64,000 bases of DNA from Stenogyne calaminthoides (taxonomy: Eukaryota; Streptophyta; Magnoliopsida; Lamiales; Lamiaceae): positions 12,290,085-12,354,084 of the forward strand of contig JBBCBC010000033.1 of the NCBI GenBank assembly GCA_037126765.1. The letters are read 5' to 3'. A program made the position numbers and the translations under genes. A model generated the notes under the pieces. That model was not told the DNA's origin. It worked only from the letters and a program-made list of their open reading frames with translations, and ran no database searches. Position 1 is the first letter of the stretch. Each line of letters begins with the position of its first letter. Of this stretch, positions 53,423 to 64,000 are shown piece after piece.

Positions 53423-54993
53423 TATTGGGAAATTTAGTGTTTTGATGAAAGTTCCAGAAACACATGTAATAGGACCAAGTCGGACTGTTAATTTGATCGA
53501 TTTTATATTATCAGATTAATAGAATACCGGTTGATAATTATTTGATAGAACAACCGATGTAATAGATAGGTCACATATTGAGGGGAACCTCAATATGTAT
53601 AGGTCGATCCAAGATTCAAAGAACGGTGATATCAAATGGGCCGAATGCAAGAGAAGAACAGAAGATCAGATCGATCTGATCAAGTCAGATATCTCAGCTG
53701 AAGTCATGAAACTCAAACTCAGAATACTTGAAGATCGATGACTTCTCAAGATCGACCGACCGAAGACCTACATCGGAGAGTCCGCTAGTTGAAGCTAAGT
53801 CAACTCGCACGGAAGACTCCATCAGTAGATCGATCGACCTTGACCGATCAAAGTCACTCACCAGTGAAAAATCGATGTTTCACCTAATCATACGTCGATG
53901 ATCCGAACAAGAAGAATGTCAACCTTAGTTGGAAGAACAACATTGAAAAGTGCGTCACGTTAACCAATAAGAACAAGACACGTATGATCGGAGCCGACAA
54001 ATTACGGATTTGATCTTCGCTCTCTCTAACGACTATAAAATACAAGTTCACGCTTTCGGCCATGCCGTTCCTGAAGCACGTCACATCAATCCTGCAAACC
54101 TACCAAATATAGCCTGAAATTCAAATTGCTCTCCAACGGCTCTTTGATTTCAAGGTCTATAAATATGGGATCACACTTCAAGAGTGAGGACACGGAAACC
54201 CTGAAACGATCAAGAAGCTCAAGCAATTATCAGATTTCCGCACGAAGAACACGAACAAGAAGATTATTTTTATTAAGTGTTCATCCCATAAGTTCTTAGC
54301 ATAGAAATCTTTTCATCTAGCTGATAGGCTATCTTATACACTAGAAAAGATTTCATAGTTGGAACCAAAACAATCTTATCCAAACCCAAAGTTAGGTTAA
54401 GTTGTTTAGCAAGATTTCAGACTAAGGTTTCTAGTTCTGATTTCTGGGATCGTTTGAGTGAGAACTCCTTAAATATCTGTCGGTGTACTGTGTTGGACTA
54501 ACACAAAAATCTAAGTCCAGTTGGTTAAGTTGGTGCCCCTTGTGATAGGGAAGAGTGGACGTAGGACTGGTTTGTCCGAACCACTATAAATCTTGTGTGT
54601 CTTTACTGCTTTGATTAACTGTTTACACAATCGCACACAACTTTTAAAGCAGCATACATATTCTAAGTTGAGATCAGCTAGCACCAAGCTTCTGATCTGA
54701 TCAATCTTGACACTTCAGTCAACTGGTTAAAAGACTAACTTTGGAATATGATTTATCAAAACTGGTTTTTCACACGGGTAAAACTTAGCTTCCGCACACA
54801 TCAGTTAAACTGATAGTTACCGAACTGATCTGCCTTCAGGCGATTAGTAAGTTGGTTATCAGTCCAAACTAATTCACTCGCACTCTGATCAGGCTATCTG
54901 CCATCCCACCTGATCTGCACAAAAAGTTTTTAGAAGTCTATTCACCCCTCCCCTCTAGACTTCTGCCCTCACAAAACCCATTCGGGACCTACA
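53423..54993 (+). repeat. S3 3' LTR
   Basis: 1571 bp, TATTGGGAAATTTAG (TG changed to TA) to CGGGACCTACA. Palindrome at 53574-53597, TATAAATA at 54158-54165. 53480-54060 shows altered CAG/CTG sites where the 5' LTR is normal, while 54600-54990 is normal where the 5' LTR is altered. Confidence 0.92.
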
Positions 54994-54998
54994 ATGTG

Positions 54999-55375
54999 GT
55001 TGTCAGTTTTCTCCAAAGATGCCCAGACATTCTCCAATAGTACCTGTGTCTGATTGAGCATATCTGTCTGAACTTTGAGTTTGTCTGACTGGAGATTGAT
55101 CTTCTCGGCAAGAGGATTGACTAGTTGCATTACTTCAGAAATGATGGCATTGTGCATCCCAACTGTGTGACTTCTTTCTCTGTCAACTAGTTTTGCTTGC
55201 TCTTCTTCAAATCGCTTCATCAGATCTGCTGTGAGCGCTGCGAATTTGTCTTCAATAGCAGCCTTGATCCCATCCTGAATCTTCTCAGTATAAAGATCTA
55301 GGGTATCAGATAAGTGGATCAGATAAGTGACGAAGTGTTTCAAGCAAGAATCTGATCAGTTGAGTGGAATATTGT
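54999..55375 (-). pseudogene. S2 third ORF, coiled-coil part right of S3
   Basis: Minus-strand open frame 55343 to the S3 border: MKHFVTYLIHLSDTLDLYTE, KIQDGIKAAIEDKFAALTAD, LADLMKRFEEEQ-type heptads, MLNQTQVLLENVWASLEKTD. It continues across S3 into 40206 and below. Helical, charged, no membrane span. At 55375 it meets a segment in the opposite orientation. Confidence 0.7.
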
Positions 55376-55743
55376 TGGGAAATGCATAAGGCTACCATCA
55401 GTAAGGTCAACAAGTACCAGATCAGATCACAGTGGTAACTGGTTCATTACAATATCAATCAGTCAGATACGATCTCTTATTTATCCCTTTCAGAACTTCT
55501 TATATGCGTTATTTAAATAAATTAGTTTTACTCTGTTTTCACTTTATGACGCATGCACTGCAAAACTTTTAATGCGGACTTGGGAATGTGTTTTTTATGC
55601 GTTTTATTGCGAATTTTTGAGTCCGAAATACGAGAAGACTACTTTTCTCAATCGTGCGATCAAAATACTTTTTGGCCGACTAATCTCAGCCACTGATTTC
55701 AAAACACGGATACTTGAGTACTTTGGAAAGTTGTGCAAAAAGG

Positions 55744-55951
55744 TTTTCCCTCGTATACTATAAAATCCAAATCTTTCTCAGAAAACATCTTTCCACTACT
55801 TCGTCTTCTAAAAGCTCTTAAAAGATCAAAACTTTCAAAATCTTCAGAGAATTACTTTCTAAATCAATTGATTCTACTTTTCCGATTTCTGAATCATTCG
55901 AATCAATTTCTGGTAATTTCTTGCTTAAACATTGCTTAATTTCAATTTGTC
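55744..55951. repeat. Inverted repeat, left arm (208 bp)
   Basis: Near-identical in reverse complement to 57519-57726. The arms contain the TATACTATAAAATCC box and the 5' leader of the third ORF and flank about 1.57 kb. Confidence 0.9.
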
Positions 55952-56107
55952 TCTGGTACCTAGGTTTACAAGTCGTGATGCTATGTTTCTGTAATATTTA
56001 TAAGATCTAAACGCTTACTTGCTAAATTGATGCTACAATTACTGGTTTGACTGAATTTATTGAAATATTTTACTCAAACTAAACATTAATTTGCATATCG
56101 TACAGAA

Positions 56108-57518
56108 ATGGCATATCTTGTTCCACGACCGGGCCAAGGGAAAAAGTTCTGCAACTTTGCATCGATGAAGAAAGACATCATTGATGAGAAGTATGTAGTT
56201 TTCACCATCACCTCAGATCCTGAATCGCTGGAAATTCTGGAGTGCTTGCGAGCATGTGGACTTGAACGATATTGCTCTACACATCAGAACATCGTCCACG
56301 CACATGAAGCTCTGGAATTTTTATACAATCTACAGAGGGATGAAGACAATGATGCTAACCTGATTTCTTCCGTTGGCAGACTGGAAATGTGAGTGTCGAA
56401 TGACGATCTCTAGAGGATATTCGGCCTAACTCGAGGAAGCATCAATCCAGAGACCTACACGACTGATGTAGGAGAAAAAGAATTTCTTGAAGCCGAGTTG
56501 TTGAGACCAGCAAACAAGGAGAACACGACGAATGTCAAAGCCTCCTACCTGAAGAGAAAATATCGCCTTCTCCTTGAGATCGTTCAGAAGGTGATCATGT
56601 GCTCAACCTACAGTCTTGATGTTGTCACTTCGTATAAGATCAGTGTCATGGCTGCAATAATCAAGAAGGCTTCAGATATCGATTGGTTGGGTATGGTCAA
56701 GGCACGACTGAGAAAAGACTCGGGGAAGTTCGAACTGACCCAGGGTAATGAAGTGTTCTTATCTTCCAAGTTCTCCTTCATACATAAAATCTCTATCATT
56801 CTGTCAGATAAGCTGCCAAAGAACTATGAATGGAATGAGAATGTAGCGAAGATATATCAAGCAAAGCACAAGGCCATATTGGGCAAGGATGAGTCTCTAC
56901 CTGGACAATCTGATGAAGATCCAACTCCTTATGTGCCCAAACCCAAGGGAGAAAAGAAGGGAAAAGATAAGGCAACTGCATCTTCTGAAGCGCAGGGAAC
57001 GGCCATTCCGGAAAAGAGGATGAAGAGGAAGGATCTGGCCAAGAAACCAGATGCTCAGCGGAAACGTCAGAAGAGAGTGACTTCTCCTCTGAAGACTGCT
57101 CCAAGTTCTGCCCAGCAAGTTAGCAGAACGAAGGATCTGATGCAAGTGGAATCAGAAGAGGAGATAGCAGTCCGCTCTGAGCCCACTGCCAGAGAAGTAA
57201 GGGGAGAGCAGATGATCGCAGCAGAAGGAGAGAAATCTGTCAGAAGGATAGAAGTGGAGCAATCTGAGGAAGAATCACCATCTGATTCTCTGCCTCTCAC
57301 CAAGATCTTCCAGAGAGCAAGATCGCCAACGCCCACTTCCAAATCACCATCACCCTCTCCTCAAAAATCATCACCACCACCCTCTTCCCACAAAACCTTC
57401 TCACCCTCACCCTCACCTATCAGATCGCCAAGATCTCCCACACCACCAATCAATGAACCTGTTCAGGAAACTGAACACCCTCAACATGCTGAAAACGAAC
57501 CTGAACCACAAATATCCC
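56108..57518 (+). pseudogene. Third ORF ('env-like') N-terminal copy in the inverted segment
   Basis: ATG 56108, MAYLVPRPGQGKKFCNFASM, DPESLEILECLRACGLERYC, HEALEFLYNLQ to TGA 56390-56392. Then a short broken part with the DDL-RIFGL motif, and an open frame from 56498: block 1 LKRKYRLLLEIVQKVI (56551-56598), KFSFIHKISIILSDKLP, basic clusters (KRMKRKDLAKK, RKRQKRV), and a Ser/Pro-rich run (57310-57450). The open frame formally continues to 57652, but from 57519 on it reads the antisense of the inverted-repeat arm, so the last 44 residues are not a real protein end. Block 2 and block 3 are missing here. Confidence 0.75.
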
Positions 57519-57726
57519 GACAAATTGAAATTAAGCAATGTTTAAGCAAGAAATTACCAAAAATTGATTCGAATGATTCAGAAATTGGAAAAGTAGAATC
57601 AATTGATTTCGAAAGTAATTCTCTGAAGATTTTGAAAGTTTTGATCTTTTAAGAGCTTTGAGAAGACGAAGTAGTGGAAAGAAGTTTTCTGAGAAAGATT
57701 TGGATTTTATAGTATACGAGGGAAAA
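57519..57726. repeat. Inverted repeat, right arm (208 bp)
   Basis: Reverse complement of 55744-55951. In S2's own (minus) orientation this arm is the natural leader of the third ORF. Confidence 0.9.
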
Positions 57727-58380
57727 GCTTCTTTACCACTGCTTTCGTCGTCATCGAAGATTACACATACGATCAATGCAAAGCTTCTTTACCACCATGG
57801 AGGCGGATCTGCTAAGGCAAATGAGAAGGCACTTCTCCTAACCGTATGCACCTTGTGCGCCTATCGAGATTACAGAATTAGCATCAACAACCTCAGTCTG
57901 AAACAAAACATGAGTTTGGTATACTATCTCGTGTATCAATCTCAATATTTGCATGTGACACTAGTGTCCGTTTGGTCCTTGTGACCAAACCTGTGGCACT
58001 GTGTCCCATTTAACAGCTGGAGAGCCCATTGATTTTAGGTCTAAGGGCTCCTAGCTTAAAGATCCTTCAAGGCCATCTCTCGCTCCTCACTTCGAAGCTC
58101 TAAGAGTGGCTTTCAGGATTCTAGAAGCTTCTCTGTGCCCCCTGGGTCGGAGAAAAATGAGAGCATCAGCTCTTAAAATCTCTTTCTCTCCTTCCCTGCC
58201 TTGGGTTGGCTTAGAGTTTATGGTTTATGGTTTATGTAGCGACCTCCGGGTCTTCTTGTACTTGTAGCTAGTAATACCACTTGAAGATAGCTTGTAGGTA
58301 GCTTGTGATATCACTTGTAACTTGTAAATCTGACCTCCGGGTCTTTATCAATGAAAAATTCTGTTATTTCATTGTTGTGT
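57727..58380 (+). other. S2 spacer block with antisense ORF (57727-57984)
   Basis: Homologous to 48120-48760 of S3 in opposite orientation. The open frame reads LLSSSSKITHTINAKLLYHH, GGGS and KALLLTVCTLCAYRDYRISI, matching the S3 antisense ORF. The ATG at 57658 lies in the inverted-repeat arm and is probably fortuitous. Beyond the ORF: GGTTTATGGTTTATG (58216-58234), the decayed counterpart of the telomere-like repeats, and ATCAATGAAAAATTC (58346-58360). Confidence 0.5.
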
Positions 58381-58769
58381 TGCCTCTTCGGACTTATGCG
58401 ATCTGTAGCTTTCAACATGCGACTTGCTTTTTCTTTGCGGCTTTAATCGAATTATAAAGTAATCTTCCAATCTGATCAGTTCCCCCTTAATCTGATATAT
58501 CTTGAACTGATCTGCTTCTTGTCTGAACTTCAGATCGGCTACTTGTCTGACTTTTCGATCGCTCGCTCCCACTTGGACTACTTGTCGACTTTCGATCTGC
58601 TCCTTATCCGAACTTCGATCGGGCTCCTCGTCGGTCATCGATCGGTTGAGATTCCTAACTCAATGATTCCTCTTAACTGGTTAGTCTTTTAACCAATCGG
58701 TTACGGAGATCGATCCACCAACCATTTCGGTGCACTTTCTCCGAGATCCGAAGCCCTAGCTTCGTTACA
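58381..58769 (-). other. S2 post-pol spacer
   Basis: Non-coding remainder between the RNase H end and the shared block. Rich in altered CAG/CTG sites (CGATCG-type words at 58550-58640). A minus-strand 89-codon frame here has no counterpart and looks accidental. Confidence 0.45.
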
Positions 58770-59576
58770 TAATTCTCGAATCGATCTCATTTAGCGGCTT
58801 AGTTAAAATATCGACTTTTCGCTTGTCGATATGGATCTTTTCCATTACGATATTCTTCTTTTCAACGTGATCTCACGATAAAAATAGTGTCCGACATCCA
58901 CGTGCTTGCATCTTGTATGTAGAACAGATTTCGAGTGATTGCAATAACACTATTATCGTCACGGAATATATAAGCACGTTCTTAGCTACGATGTTGTAAT
59001 CCTCGGTTTGGTGACTTAGCCGAGCAATTGGGAACAACAACTTTCCTCGTGACCATATATATTCCGCCGGTAGTAGATGTACGAATCGATGTCCGCTTTT
59101 TCGAAAACCAAGAGATCGGTTTATTTCCTAAATCGACATGAACACGAGGTTGACTTTCATCGATTACGCAACCTCCGTGAATCAAAATTAGAATACTCAC
59201 TAAGCTCTAGATTATCATCGATGGGTAGAATAAACCGAGGTTTCTTGTCCCTTCGAGATACTTGAGAATTCGCCAGGCGCTTCTAGGTGGCTTTGCATTG
59301 GATTTGCTTGAAATCGCACATACACCTACTTTAAAAAGTAATGTCGTCGGGTTTGGCGGTCGGGTATAGTAGTGATCCAATCGAGCCCTATATTCTTTTT
59401 CGATTAGTTTTCGACCATCTTAAATGCGGATCCATCTTGAACCCGGTCATCATGGGAATTTCGGCTTCCTTACAGTGTTGAACTCCAAACTTTGCCAGTA
59501 GATTCCTTGTGTACTTCGCCTGGCAGATGAATATCCCTTCTGTACTCTGCTTGACTTGTAAACCCGTAAAAGTAAT
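58770..59576 (-). pseudogene. pol: S2 RNase H
   Basis: Pieces in shifting frames match S3: NKPISWFSKKRTSI (59130), the block around 58950-58985 with the CDSNSA-type region damaged, and the HVD/ILT-type end near 58800-58870. It is less readable than in S1 because small indels are frequent, many at former CAG/CTG sites. The domain identity comes from position and the nucleotide match to 47241-47860. Confidence 0.7.
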
Positions 59577-60545
59577 TCATCGACCCATCATGGACATCTC
59601 GAACTTCCCTTGCATCAATTTGTTGAACTTCTCACACTGACTTCTTGTTGGGAGATCCGAAGAAGATGATGTCGCCCACGTAAATCTGAACCATCGAATA
59701 TCTTCTCCATCTTCTATTCTGAATAAGGTTATGTCCACTATTCCTTTAGTGAATCCACTGTCTATCAAGAACTGAGAGAGTGTATCATACCAAGCTCAAG
59801 GAGCTTGTTTCAGGCCATAAAGAGCTTTTCTTAAACGGTACACTTGGTTGCCTTTTTCAAATCCTGGAGGTTGTTCGACATAAACTTCCTCTGCTAGTAC
59901 CCCGTTTAAGAATGCACTCTTTACATCCATCTGATACATAATGAACCCTCTATGGGCAAAGATATGCGTAAAAAATTGAATGGCTTTAAGCGGCGACGGT
60001 GCAAAGGTCTTATCATAATCAATTCCTTCTGATTGTGAATACCCCTTAGCAACAAGTCTTGCCTTATTCTTGGTTATGACATTATTCTCATCTCTCTTGT
60101 TCTTGAATACCCACTTCGTGCCAATCACGTCTTGATGAGTTGGTCTGTCCACCAGTTTCCAAACTTGATTCCTCTCAAACTGATTTCGGCTCCTCTTGCA
60201 TGGATAGAATTCACACTGCGTCTTGTAGAGCTTCCTCATCGTAGTTGGTTCCTTCAAAGACAGATAACAACAGTACATGGCACTTTCACCAATCTGATGT
60301 CTAGTTTTGACTCTATCAGATGGGTCGCCGATAATCAGATCAGTTAGATGACTGGTAATCCAGGTCCTTCTATTCTGATGTGCGTCTATTTGAAGAACAT
60401 CATCCATTTCTGATAGTAGTTCATTACTAGTGATTGGGAGTGGTGCTGAATTATGATCCACTTGATAAGAACATGTCTCGGTGATGTTGGACTCATCATG
60501 TGTCGATGTACGTTTCGTAGGAACTTCAGAGTTCCCCCGAACCAA
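59577..60545 (-). pseudogene. pol: S2 reverse transcriptase
   Basis: Frame 60545-59796 (249 residues): DRVKTRHQIGESAMYCCYLS, VWKLVDRPTHQDVIGTKWVF, ARLVAKGYSQSEGIDYDKTF, MYQMDVKSAFLNGVLAEEVY, VYRLRKALYGLKQAP, then a stop where S1 continues RAWYD. Frame 59768-59577 has FRIEDGED and a damaged catalytic region (IRWFRFTWATSSSS, the YVDD codons read out of frame) and LMQGKFEMSMMG. RT core is otherwise well kept. Confidence 0.87.
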
Positions 60546-60886
60546 ATGGTTCGATTGATCTTTATCTCGGTTTGCACCAGCTTCTTCAGCGACCAGCGCA
60601 CCTTAGGTCCGATTGACATGTTGAATCGGCAAGATCACGCTCGGGGATATACACCGTTACGTGTTCAGCTTCTTTCTCCTTGATACTTAGCTAATCCATT
60701 TTTTACGTATCAGGTAGCGGTTGATCTGGTACGGCTTGTTCTGAGGCAGTTTCTCTTGTTCAGAAGATGTCTTATCAAAGACCACATGGGGTGTTTCTTC
60801 CACAACTAGGGTTCGTTTGTTGTAAACCATGAAAGCTTTGCTGGATGAGGAATATCCTAAGAATATACCCTCATCTGACTTGTACA
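60546..60886 (-). pseudogene. pol: S2 integrase C-terminal tail joined to the protease start
   Basis: Frame 60887-60687 reads KSDEGIFLGYSSSSKAFMVY and VVEETPHVVFDKTSSEQEKL, the integrase end. Directly upstream, at about 60886-60895, it is joined to GLANKGGVQ of the protease start. Everything between (protease, zinc region and the integrase catalytic core, about 1.15 kb in S1, 19652-20804) is gone. CAAG occurs at both edges in S1. S2 cannot encode its own integrase. Confidence 0.87.
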
Positions 60887-62199
60887 CCTCCTTTGTTGGC
60901 CAGTCCCACGCGAACCTGCAATCGAATCAGGCTTTAGGTACCCCTTTGGAATTGGGTCCTGAGGGGTTAGTGGTGGATTTAGGGATCCACACAAACAGGG
61001 CACTTCTATTGTAATCAGATAGATCAGAAGGCCTGATTTGTCTCCCATACATATCAACATAATCATACGTCTCTTTATATGCTTTCTGATTTGTATGATT
61101 ATTCGTGTGAGCCTTGGGTGAATCAGAAGACTTGGGATTTTTTCTTTATATTTTGTCTTCCTTTAACCCGGTGGGGCTCGGTGCGATAGCCTAGGTCTCT
61201 GGTTATAAGGGTAGGTACGACTGCTACCATTAAAAGATTCATATCTCTTTGGCATAGATGGTCTTTGCAGTTTACCTATAGCTTGATTATTAGGCAGCTG
61301 ACCTCGATTGGGTCTCATATTAGATTTCCTTTTTACAGGTTGTCTCTTCTGATACCTAATCTGGCCGATCAAAGTTGAGGTTTCTTGAAGAACCGAGTTC
61401 TTACGGTTGATTCCTCGGCTGATGCTTAATCAGTTGGGGTCCATTTCTGTTCCCTTTCTGATTACTTGCCTTATTTGCTCAGCAGGTATCTTTCCCTTAT
61501 CAGATACATGTTTAACTTTTTGTGTATCGTTGTCAGAGACTCGTTTGATTACACCCCTTCGAAGTGAACCAAGCGGGCTTTTTGAGGATGTAGCGGGTTC
61601 TCATACCCAATTCCCTTCTTGTTAGTCGGCGTTCGAAAATAGGTGTTCATATCTTGAGCGGTTTTTGATGACTTCATGAAAACCTCTATTTTTTCAAGCA
61701 AACTATCCTCGATGAGATTTTAGACTCTCATGTAGTCGGAATAGCTCATCAAACTTTGCTTGTAGGATTTTGAAATCATCAGCTTGTTGTTTGTTGATTG
61801 CTAGCTGATCTTTGATCTGTTTCTCCTGATCATAAGATTTAACCTTCAGAACGTTAAGTTCCTCAGTTACCTTCGGCGATTTCGGTGATTTGATTCGATT
61901 TGCTTTTTCTCGACAGCGTTCTCTTTAACAAGCTGATTATTTTTTATCCTTAGCTTGTCATTTTCAGCTTCCACTATTGTATAAGTGTCTACTGCATCAG
62001 AGAGATCATCAAGCAATTGCTCAGAGTAGAGTCGCAAGTCAATCTCTCCGGTGTGCTAATAATAATTTGGTGTGGAAATTGAAAAAGCGGGAGGTTTGGA
62101 GGTTACCTCAGATTGGTCTTCCTCCCTCGCCATCAGGCAGATTTCATCGTCATATGAAGAGAATATCAGATCTTCATGGTCAAGGAAATCAACAAAGAT
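60887..62199 (-). pseudogene. gag: S2 gag C-terminal extension, ending at TGA before pol
   Basis: Minus strand: coiled-coil-like part (about 62000-61700), basic linker with MPKRYESFNGSSRTYPYNQR (61290-61190), NPK/GVPKA-type end and TGA (complement of 60927-60929), matching S3. The pol frame after it is shifted relative to gag, as in S1. Confidence 0.75.
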
Positions 62200-63503
62200 C
62201 GCTTATCGGATGTAAATCTTCTCTGGATGAGTAGCGGAATCCTCGAAGGTAGATAGGAATCATCAATTTGGCGTGGTCAACAACCATGGCTTTTTTACGT
62301 CTTTGAAGCGTAGTTCTCTTTTGTTCCGCTTTCTCTTTCTTTTTCTCGAGTCGTCCAGGCGTCGGAGTCAGAAGTGACCTAGTTTCAAGCAGTTGAAGCA
62401 TGATCCACGATCCATGAAACTTCCTCTGCCAGGTGAGACACTTCGTCTGTAGGATCTTTCAGGTGACTTTCCTTTCTGATTGTAGTCTGAACTCCTTCTG
62501 TCAGATCTATTATCTCTTCTCTCGTCTGACCGATCATCTCTTTTATCGTCTCTGTGATCCCCGGTCATCGGATCTATTCCTTTCTAGTGTGATGTCGGTT
62601 GGCCTCCTGTTTCTTCTGTTGTCTTGATAGTCCTTGTAGAATCTGCGATACTTACCAAGTTGAATATTCGATCTTTCAAGTTTCCTGGTAAGTAGAGCGA
62701 TCTATTCTGCTTGGCTTATGATGTTTCCAACAGGTTCAGTGGCCTTTGATCTGCTGCTGGTTGCTTTGAATGCAACTAATTTAGATGTGGAGGTTGAGGC
62801 TTCAGCAGGCGTCTCGTCTTCATCTGCTTGCCCTCTTTCGATTAGATCGAACTCGTGGGCTTTAAGGCTTAGGAATAAGCTACTTGGCTTCATCTTGGAA
62901 ATGTCTTGGCAATCCTTGATTACCGTGACTTTCATGTCCCATTTCTTGGTGAGAGATCTTAAGATCTTATAATTGATGTCTTTGTCTGACATCTCTCTTC
63001 CAAGTTCTCGTAGCTTATTTACTGACATGGTGATCCTCCCATCGAGCTAGTTGATGGTCTCGTTGGGCAACATTTTGAGCTTTTTGAACTTCACCGATTC
63101 AAATTTTGTAGTCATTTGTCTTTGATCGATCATTTCCTTCTCATATCTCAGCAAGAGTATCCCACATTTATTTCGCAGTCTTGAGATACTTTATCTTCTC
63201 TTTGGTGACTTTATCCATCGTCTTCATAATTATATGCCTGGTGATTGTATCTAGAGTATACAGCTTTATTTCTTCTGCATCCATCAGGGCTGGACTTTTT
63301 TGAACAAGACTTCCAGGTGCATGATCTGGATCTCCTCCAATCGCTGGGTTGTCGTGATATATGATGATGGGTCCTCGTTCAATGACTTCCATCATTCTGC
63401 CGCTTATCGATCCCCGATGGTTGAACATGTATATAGTCCAATCTGCATACTCATCAATTGAAAACTTAGGCAAATCATGATACATACCAGAGGTATTATC
63501 CAT
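62200..63503 (-). pseudogene. gag: S2 gag
   Basis: Start at 63503: MDNTSGMYHDLPKFSIDEYA, FNHRGSISGRMMEVIERGPI, ITRHIIMKTMDKVTKEKIKY (to 63168, then a TAA). 63028-62702: MSVNKLRELGREMSDKDINY, CQDISKMKPSSLFLSLKAHE. 62568-62368: Arg/Asp-rich RDDKRDDRSDERRDNRSDRR and the zinc-knuckle start CFNCLKLGHF, cut by a stop before the last Cys. It is the only Sirevirus-like gag in the window with an open N-terminus. Confidence 0.85.
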
Positions 63504-63624
63504 GCTGAGTGATTTTGAAAACGAATGAGTTTTGAAAATGGTTTTTCAAGATCTGTTCAAATGACCACAAAGATTCTTCCTCAAGAATCAATGATACTCA
63601 AAGCCAGTGGTCTGTAGAACCACT

Positions 63625-63638
63625 GCTCTGATACCACT
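63625..63638 (-). promoter_or_regulatory. S2 tRNA-Met primer-binding site
   Basis: Minus-strand AGTGGTATCAGAGC next to the 5' LTR. The 121 bases between it and gag (63504-63624) are a short leader without features. Confidence 0.92.
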
Positions 63639-64000
63639 TGTAGGTCCCGAACGGGTTTTGTGAGGGCAGAAGTCTAGAGGGGAGGGGTGAATAGACTTCT
63701 GAAAACTTTTCGTGCGGATCAGGTGTGATTTGCAGATTGCCTAATCAGAGTGCTAGTGAGTCAGTTTGGACTGATGTTCAATCTTACTGAGTGTCTGAGG
63801 GCAGATCAGTTTGATATCTGTCAGTTTAACCGAGAGTGCGGAAGCTTGTAAATACCCGTGTGAAAAACCAGTTTTATCAAATCAGATTCTTAAGTCAGTT
63901 TTCAACCGGTTGACTAAGATGTCAACCTGATCAGATCAGTTGCTTGGTGCAGACTGTGCTTAACTTCAGAATATGTATGCAGTTTTAAACTCAGTTGTGT
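63639..64000 (-). repeat. S2 5' LTR (partial, continues beyond window)
   Basis: The first 362 bases match 37146-37507 of the 3' LTR with only a few substitutions, so the pair looks young. Confidence 0.92.

Larger units (their letters stand above)
40212..54993 (+). mobile_element. Sirevirus-like copia element S3, nested in S2
   Basis: 14.8 kb, plus strand: 5' LTR, primer site, gag, pol, spacer with an antisense ORF, third ORF, polypurine tract, 3' LTR. A perfect 5-bp target duplication (ATGTG) bounds it, so it is probably the youngest insertion here. All domains are represented, but gag and pol have many small indels. Many of these coincide with altered CAG/CTG sites and may not be real. Confidence 0.92.
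55376..57518 (+). other. Inverted segment in S2: spacer, leader intron and third-ORF N-terminal part
   Basis: This stretch reads in plus orientation although S2 is minus. 55376-55743 is the pol/third-ORF spacer (with AATCAGTCAGATACG and the CTTTATGACGCATGCACTGC block), 55744-55951 the leader region, then intron and ORF. It begins with TGTTGGGAAA, the ten bases of an LTR end. The other border (57519) opens an inverted copy of 55744-55951. It could be an inversion with duplication or a fragment of another element. Confidence 0.7.
37146..64000 (-). mobile_element. Sirevirus-like copia element S2 (minus strand), runs past the window end
   Basis: Its 3' LTR is on the left (37146-38843), then polypurine tract, third-ORF remnants, the S3 insertion (40212-54993), further third-ORF sequence with an inverted segment, spacer, RNase H, RT, a fused integrase/protease scar, gag, primer-binding site (63625-63638) and the start of the 5' LTR (63639 on). 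Protease and most of integrase are deleted. The left target duplication is CAATT (37141-37145). The right one should lie about 1.3 kb beyond the window if the 5' LTR has the length of the 3' LTR. Confidence 0.88.

Noticed and set aside
57519..57652. C-terminal 44 residues of the open frame starting at 56498
   Set aside because: They are the antisense translation of the inverted-repeat arm, not part of the third ORF.
63625..63638. tRNA gene fragments at TGGTATCAGAGC sites
   Set aside because: Each site abuts an LTR and is only 12-14 bases; these are primer-binding sites.

Overview
This window is nuclear DNA of a flowering plant and consists entirely, or almost entirely, of nested LTR retrotransposons. 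I see no intact host gene, rRNA, tRNA or CRISPR array. The plant assignment rests on initiator-tRNA-Met primer-binding sites (TGGTATCAGAGC), plant-type Ty1/copia and Ty3/gypsy pol domains, and three Sirevirus-like copia copies with a third ORF behind pol. The species cannot be told from the sequence.

Layout. Bases 1-2695 are part of a long gypsy-type LTR. Bases 2870-3346 and 32543-34258 are the two halves of one decayed Ty3/gypsy pol, here called G. G is split inside its reverse transcriptase by a minus-strand Ty1/copia array, C1 (3347-32542). C1 has three LTRs (3347-5059, 11349-13060, 30866-32542) and two internal regions, but only one flanking 5-bp target duplication. The gag-pol boundary of its second internal region is interrupted by a plus-strand Sirevirus-like element, S1 (15498-28536). 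After the gypsy RNase H comes a plus-strand relative of C1, C2 (LTR 34259-35947 plus leader). C2's leader is cut by a minus-strand Sirevirus-like element, S2 (37146 to beyond the window end). S2's third ORF is in turn cut by a plus-strand Sirevirus-like element, S3 (40212-54993, perfect ATGTG target duplication). Nesting reaches four levels: G > C2 > S2 > S3.

How the genes relate. Each copia element encodes gag (capsid and nucleocapsid) and pol (protease, integrase, reverse transcriptase, RNase H). All copies carry stops, frameshifts, deletions or duplications, so none looks autonomous. S1, S2 and S3 also carry a large 'env-like' third ORF between pol and the polypurine tract. It has three recurring conserved blocks, basic Ser/Pro-rich linkers and coiled coils, and a possible leader intron just before its ATG.

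Most worth a second look: the three-LTR array and its recombination scars; the flank copy behind the 5' LTR of S1; the third-ORF family with its embedded polypurine-tract copies and leader intron; the inverted duplication in S2; an antisense ORF conserved between S2 and S3; a hypervariable GC-rich island in the copia leader; and patches where CAG/CTG sites are systematically altered, which look like a sequencing artefact in methylated DNA and may make S2 and S3 appear more broken than they are.
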